A stretch of DNA of 64,000 bases from Phenylobacterium sp. GTDB taxonomy: Bacteria > Pseudomonadota > Alphaproteobacteria > Caulobacterales > Caulobacteraceae. The number at the start of each line of letters is the position of its first letter. The stretch's first letter is position 1. The stretch lies in contig NZ_WGNY01000014.1 of assembly GCF_016124325.1 (NCBI RefSeq), forward strand, positions 62,001 to 126,000, read 5' to 3'. The position numbers were made by a program, and so were the translations under genes. A model generated the notes under the pieces. It was given only the letters and a program-made list of their open reading frames with translations, did no database searches and was not told where the DNA came from. Below, piece by piece: positions 60,663-64,000 of the stretch.

Positions 60663-61078
60663 TGCGGGAGCTGCTGGAGGATGGCGGCCAGGTCGAGCCA
60701 GACGTTCTCGCGCTTCATCCGGCCGTCCGGCGCATATTCCACCACGTGCAGCAGGCGGAATTCGAGAGGCCGGTCGCGCCCCTCCAGCCCGAACGGACGG
60801 CCCGGCGCGCGGCCCGACCAGATGCTCTCATCGACCAGGAAGTCCTCGCCGTACAGCCGCCTGACGCTGCGAACCTCGCCATCGGCCAGGTCGGCGAAAA
60901 GCGTCTCATAGAAGCCGCGCGCGCCCTCGGGGCCGTGCGTCGGTCCGGTCGGCCAACCCACGATGTCGTGTTCGGCGTCGGGCGTCAGGGTGGCGAGCAC
61001 GCCCTCGATGTCGTCGGCCTGCTCGTAGCGGAAGTGCTCGTCGATCTTGGCGTCCATCTGGGCGCGGGTCAGGGGCAT
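60659..61078 (-). CDS. NTF2-like (SnoaL) family protein
   Basis: A 139-residue alpha+beta cone protein (AQMDAKIDEHFRYEQADDIEGVLATLTPDAEHDIVGWPTG, REFLVDESIWSG-like strand, LEFRLLHVVEYAPDGRMKRENVWLD). NTF2-like proteins bind small molecules or act as isomerases or dehydratases. It is the first gene of the operon with the TetR gene and is likely its regulated output. The natural substrate is not known. Confidence 0.86.
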   Translation of the reverse strand: MPLTRAQMDAKIDEHFRYEQADDIEGVLATLTPDAEHDIVGWPTGPTHGPEGARGFYETLFADLADGEVRSVRRLYGEDFLVDESIWSGRAPGRPFGLEGRDRPLEFRLLHVVEYAPDGRMKRENVWLDLAAILQQLPQ

Positions 61079-61114
61079 GGGAAGCGTCTCCGTCGTCTCT
61101 CGAATGATCCTATA

Positions 61115-61155
61115 AATGAGATTTGCATCTCATTGCAAGATTGAAGTCTTGCAAT
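61115..61155. promoter_or_regulatory. Two overlapping perfect palindromes, likely TetR operator
   Basis: AATGAGAT-TTGC-ATCTCATT (61115-61134) and ATTGCAAGA-N6-TCTTGCAAT (61132-61155) are perfect inverted repeats. They lie 37-77 bases upstream of the NTF2-like start and are AT-rich. On the minus strand TTGCAA...TTATAG can be read as a promoter with ~17-bp spacing inside them, so a bound regulator would block transcription. The TetR protein of this operon is the natural candidate. Confidence 0.6.
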
Positions 61156-61308
61156 TTGACTCGACATGGATCAAGTCCCCCACCGCCGGCGCCGTGAGGC
61201 CCGCTCCGCTGCAGACCCGGTCTGCGGAAATGCGGATCCCCTCGGTGCGTCCGGCCGTGTATTCACCTCCGCCCGGCTGAATGTCGGGTAATTTTCATAG
61301 GGAAAACA

Positions 61309-62148
61309 ATGCGTAAGATTGCACTCGCGTTTGCGTGCGCGGTCGGCTGCGCGCTTGCTGGCGGCGCGTCCGCCCAGCAGTTCCAGGCGACCGGCGATAT
61401 CAATGACGGCTACTCGACGGCCTCGGCCTACTACGGCACGGGCTATGAGGGCTCGAGCCTCGGGGCGGTCTATGACGGCGGCCGCGACGCCTTCGACACC
61501 TACGGCGTCTACACCGGCGACTTCGGCGGATTGATCCTGTTCCGCCAGACCGAACTGTTCTCCGATCAGAACCTGTTCCGCTTCTTCGACACCTTCGTGA
61601 ACACGACCGGCTCGACGATCGACACCCTGCTCACGTTCGGCGGCGACCTCGGCTCGGACGGCGGGAGCCAGATCCTCGCCTCGGGCGGCGGTCTCTTCGT
61701 CACCTGCGCCGGCGTGGCGGGCAATTGCTTCGGCGACCCCGTCATCGCCCATGTCGGCGGATCCGCGGCCGCGCAGTCGCTGTCGTTCGACGACTACGCC
61801 GCGACCTTCCACATCACGGTCAATCCGGGCCAGAGCGTCAGCCTGCTGAACTTCGCGTTCCTCGCCAGCAGCCTGCCGGGCACCAGCGCGTCCGACATCA
61901 GCCTGGCGCTCTCCACGGGGCAGTCCCTGTTGGCCAATCCCTACCTGGATGGGCTCAGCGCGGAGCAGCGCGCGCAGATCGTGAACTTCACGGGTGGTCC
62001 GCCGACCCTGCCGCCGCCCGGCGGCGCCGGCGGTGGCGTGGGCGGCGTGCCCGAGCCGGCCACCTGGGCGCTCATGATCCTCGGCTTCGCCGGCGCCGGC
62101 GGGGCTCTGCGGGCGAACCGCCGCCGCGTCGCGACGGCCCGCGCCTAA
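61309..62148 (+). CDS. PEPxxWA-CTERM sorting domain-containing protein
   Basis: A 279-residue secreted protein. Signal peptide MRKIALAFACAVGCALAGGASAQ. The body is Gly/Ser/Asp-rich and strand-rich with aromatic repeats such as YSTASAYYGTGYEG. A glycine-rich linker (GGPPTLPPPGGAGGGVGG) precedes the sorting signal PEPATWA, a hydrophobic helix and an Arg-rich end. The sequence is unlike the shorter protein at 385 except in signal peptide and tail. It overlaps the 3' end of the cyclophilin gene by four bases. Confidence 0.9.
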   Translation: MRKIALAFACAVGCALAGGASAQQFQATGDINDGYSTASAYYGTGYEGSSLGAVYDGGRDAFDTYGVYTGDFGGLILFRQTELFSDQNLFRFFDTFVNTTGSTIDTLLTFGGDLGSDGGSQILASGGGLFVTCAGVAGNCFGDPVIAHVGGSAAAQSLSFDDYAATFHITVNPGQSVSLLNFAFLASSLPGTSASDISLALSTGQSLLANPYLDGLSAEQRAQIVNFTGGPPTLPPPGGAGGGVGGVPEPATWALMILGFAGAGGALRANRRRVATARA

Positions 62149-62810
62149 GCCGGGTCCGGGGCGACCCGGGTGATCCGGATGATCTTCACGGGCTTGACCA
62201 GCATCTCGCCCTTCATGGCGCCTTCGCCCTTGTTGGGGTCGGTGGGCATCACGATGATCTTCCGGATCACGTCCAGGCCTTCAACCACCTGGCCGAACGC
62301 GGCGAAGCCCGGATTGCCCTTGGGATCCTTGGGGTCGGCGTCGAGGTAGCTCATGTCGCCCAGCATGATCGACCAGTCGGCCTGGGCCGTGCCGGGCGCA
62401 TGGCGGCCCATGGAGATCACGCCGTCCTTGCCGTGGGTCAGGCCGGTCTTGATCGTGGATTCGTGCGGGATGGGCGGCAGCACCTTCTTGGGATCGTTCT
62501 GTAGTCCGCCCTGCACGAGGCCGTAGTCGTCGCCCGCATAGTCCTTGGGCTTGCTCGCCCGATAGAAGGTCGCCCCGTTGTAGAGGCCGCGGTCCACATA
62601 CCTCAGATAGTTGCGCACGGTGATCGGCGCCTTGTCGGCGTAGAGCTCGATGACGATGTCGCCGAGCGCGGTCTCGAGCTTCACCTTGGGATTCGGCTTC
62701 GGCGGCGGGGCAGGCGCCGTCGCCTCGGACGGGGCTGGCGCGGGATCCTGGGCGAGCGCGGGCGCGGCGAAGAGCGTGGCGGCGAGGGCGATGAGCGTTC
62801 GGCGGAGCAT
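62145..62810 (-). CDS. Cyclophilin-type peptidyl-prolyl isomerase, secreted
   Basis: A 221-residue protein with signal peptide MLRRTLIALAATLFAAPALAQ and a Pro-rich linker (PAPAPSEATAPAPPPKPNP), so periplasmic. The cyclophilin domain begins KLETALGDIVIELYADKAPITVRNYLRYVDRGLYNGATFYRA. The WSIMLGDM and GNPGFAAFGQVVEGLDVIRKI segments are diagnostic. It is one of two isomerases in the window, the other being the FKBP lipoprotein. Confidence 0.93.
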   Translation of the reverse strand: MLRRTLIALAATLFAAPALAQDPAPAPSEATAPAPPPKPNPKVKLETALGDIVIELYADKAPITVRNYLRYVDRGLYNGATFYRASKPKDYAGDDYGLVQGGLQNDPKKVLPPIPHESTIKTGLTHGKDGVISMGRHAPGTAQADWSIMLGDMSYLDADPKDPKGNPGFAAFGQVVEGLDVIRKIIVMPTDPNKGEGAMKGEMLVKPVKIIRITRVAPDPA

Positions 62811-62842
62811 GGCGCAAGGTTAGCCACGGCCGGGCCGCCGCG

Positions 62843-63322
62843 TCATCCTCCGCGGCATCTCACATAGGTGTCGGTCTGATCGCCGCCTTTGAGCGCACCG
62901 CCCTGCAACACGAGCTGTAGCGTACGAGCAGCGCAGAGCCGGCGGCGGCGCCCGCCACTTTCCACGATGGAGCCGACCGACAGGGTGACCTTCGCGGTCT
63001 GGCCGTCGGGGGCGATCTCGATGCGGGTGACCTTGGCGGCCTCGCGGCTCTTGCCTTCGGCGAGCGCCTTCCTGGCCTGGGCCTTGGCCTCGGCGCGGGT
63101 GCTCGTGCCGTAGGGCACCGGCGGCTTGTCGCCCACATAGGCCTGGTCGGTGAAGCGGGCCTGCGGCGTGAAGGCGGCGAAGTAGGCGTCGACCTGGCCG
63201 CCGTTCCAGGCGCGCTCCTGGCGCGCGACGAAGGCGCGGACGGCGTCGTCGGTGATGCGCGCGGCCGCAAGCGCCGGGCCGGCGAGCAGCACGAGGAGGA
63301 GGGTCAGGATCAGTCGGCGCAT
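62843..63322 (-). CDS. Small secreted hypothetical protein (NTF2-like)
   Basis: A 159-residue protein with signal peptide MRRLILTLLLVLLAGPALAAA. The mature part begins with a helix (AFVARQERAWNGGQVDAYFAAFTPQARFTDQAYVG) and then strands (KVTRIEIAPDGQTAKVTLSVGS), the NTF2-like/DUF4440 pattern. Two cysteines near the end may form a disulfide. Starts at ATG 63322, seven bases from the next gene on the same strand, so probably co-transcribed. Confidence 0.82.
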   Translation of the reverse strand: MRRLILTLLLVLLAGPALAAARITDDAVRAFVARQERAWNGGQVDAYFAAFTPQARFTDQAYVGDKPPVPYGTSTRAEAKAQARKALAEGKSREAAKVTRIEIAPDGQTAKVTLSVGSIVESGGRRRRLCAARTLQLVLQGGALKGGDQTDTYVRCRGG

Positions 63323-63329
63323 CGGGACC

Positions 63330-64000
63330 TCAACGCGCGAGCCAGCGCATCCGATAGCCGTTCATGGCGGTTTCGCCCAGCCGCTCGGTCAGCCGCCAGT
63401 TGACCACCGCACCCACGGGAGCGCCCACGAGCGGGATCATCTGGGCCAGCTTCGCCAGGTCGATGTGGTCGCGATATTCGATCTGGAACCGGCGCCAGTC
63501 GAAGTGGGCGAAGTCGTCGGGGTGGGGACGGGCGTCCCAGTCCTCGATCGCGGCCAGGAGGTCGGCGCGGCGTCCACCGCCCGAGAACGCGAGCTGGAAG
63601 AGCTGCAGGAGGTAGAGCCGCTCGGCGAAGGCCTCGGCGTCGTGGCCGTAGATCGCCGACAGATCGAACAGCAGCTTGAGCTTGATCACCATCAGCGCCG
63701 GGAAGTCCGCCAGCGCCATCCAGAAGCCGCCGGCGCCGGTGACGCCGCCTTCCACCGCGGCGGTCTTGCGATAGCCGTCGATGGCCGCCAGCGCGCGGCG
63801 GTCGCGTTCGGCCAGGTCCGCGCCCTGAAGGGGGGCGGCGGTGGTGAGATTGGCGCCGGTCAGGATCGTGCGCGTCATCCGTTCGACGACCGAGGTGACG
63901 GTCGCGTGGACCTGCTCGGGGATCAGGCGGTTGATTCGCCCCTGGACGCCGCGGGCAGCGCGGCCGAGCCCGCCTTCGGGCTTCAGGAGCCCGGCGCGCC
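63330..64000 (-). CDS. EcsC family protein (5' end outside window)
   Basis: The reading frame stays open from the window edge through 223 codons and ends at 63330. Features are KPEGGLGRAARGVQGRINRL, VVERMTRTILTGANLTT, and GGVTGAGGFWMALADFPAL...KLLFDLSAIYGHD, which match the EcsC family. The ATG at 63878 is an internal Met of this family. EcsC proteins are associated with membranes and protein secretion in some bacteria, but the function of proteobacterial members is not defined. Confidence 0.88.
   Translation of the reverse strand, partial: RAGLLKPEGGLGRAARGVQGRINRLIPEQVHATVTSVVERMTRTILTGANLTTAAPLQGADLAERDRRALAAIDGYRKTAAVEGGVTGAGGFWMALADFPALMVIKLKLLFDLSAIYGHDAEAFAERLYLLQLFQLAFSGGGRRADLLAAIEDWDARPHPDDFAHFDWRRFQIEYRDHIDLAKLAQMIPLVGAPVGAVVNWRLTERLGETAMNGYRMRWLAR

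Overview
The window is strongly GC-rich and almost completely coding. It reads as chromosome of an alphaproteobacterium of the Caulobacteraceae, most like Phenylobacterium or Caulobacter. The signs are two proteins with the alphaproteobacterial PEPxxWA-CTERM tail, two HWE-family histidine kinases, a B12-riboswitch btuB operon, many GTG/TTG starts, stop/start overlaps of 1 or 4 nt, and several families of palindromic intergenic repeats. I saw no rRNA, tRNA, CRISPR array, transposase, integrase or prophage. The genus is an inference; a 16S or marker-gene search would settle it.

Layout. 1-4.5 kb: a PEP-CTERM protein, threonine ammonia-lyase, a lipoprotein FKBP isomerase, a small unknown protein and an ArgE-type deacetylase. 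4.6-6.2 kb: a glycosyltransferase divergent from rfbC. 6.4-9.6 kb: a DUF1330 protein, QueG, a GST and a cation-efflux protein. 9.7-12 kb: two divergent citrate-synthase homologues, one with an N-terminal DNA-binding domain, around a short AT-rich control region. 12.1-18.3 kb: glutamate synthase (gltD then gltB, minus strand), with a repeat between them. 18.5-24 kb: uppP, a CoA-transferase pair, a Kef-type K+/H+ antiporter and an isopenicillin N synthase-like oxygenase. 24.2-31.3 kb: alpha-2-macroglobulin and pbpC, coupled. 31.5-33.4 kb: fumarylacetoacetate hydrolase, maleylacetoacetate isomerase and beta-carbonic anhydrase. 33.5-39.1 kb: two HWE kinases (one apparently frameshifted) flanking a CaiB-type CoA transferase, then small membrane proteins of YqjD/YqjE/DUF1328 type. 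39.1-45.9 kb: a metallophosphoesterase and lipid kinase pair, a zinc-ribbon protein, a DUF559 protein, alanine dehydrogenase, a dienelactone hydrolase and an M28 peptidase.

45.9-49.7 kb is a cobalamin riboswitch driving btuB, a small membrane protein that may be a solitary S-component-like B12 transporter, and a BtuF-like protein without a signal peptide. 49.8-53.7 kb holds a coupled sulfotransferase-like/class IV aminotransferase-like pair in which the PLP lysine seems to be missing, an M24 peptidase and an aldo/keto-reductase-like protein without the usual catalytic residues. 53.8-59.2 kb is a molybdenum-cofactor island: xdhC, the overlapping operon moaA-moaD-moaE-moaB-moaC-moeA, and a divergent MocA-like cytidylyltransferase. 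59.3-64 kb: a cupin, an NTF2-like/TetR operon behind two perfect palindromes, a second PEP-CTERM protein, a secreted cyclophilin, a small secreted protein and the 3' part of an EcsC-family gene.

No single island looks horizontally acquired. The least explained items are the lysine-less aminotransferase pair, the B12 uptake operon without an ABC module, the HTH-citrate synthase pair, and a MITE-like family of about 180 bp present in four copies.
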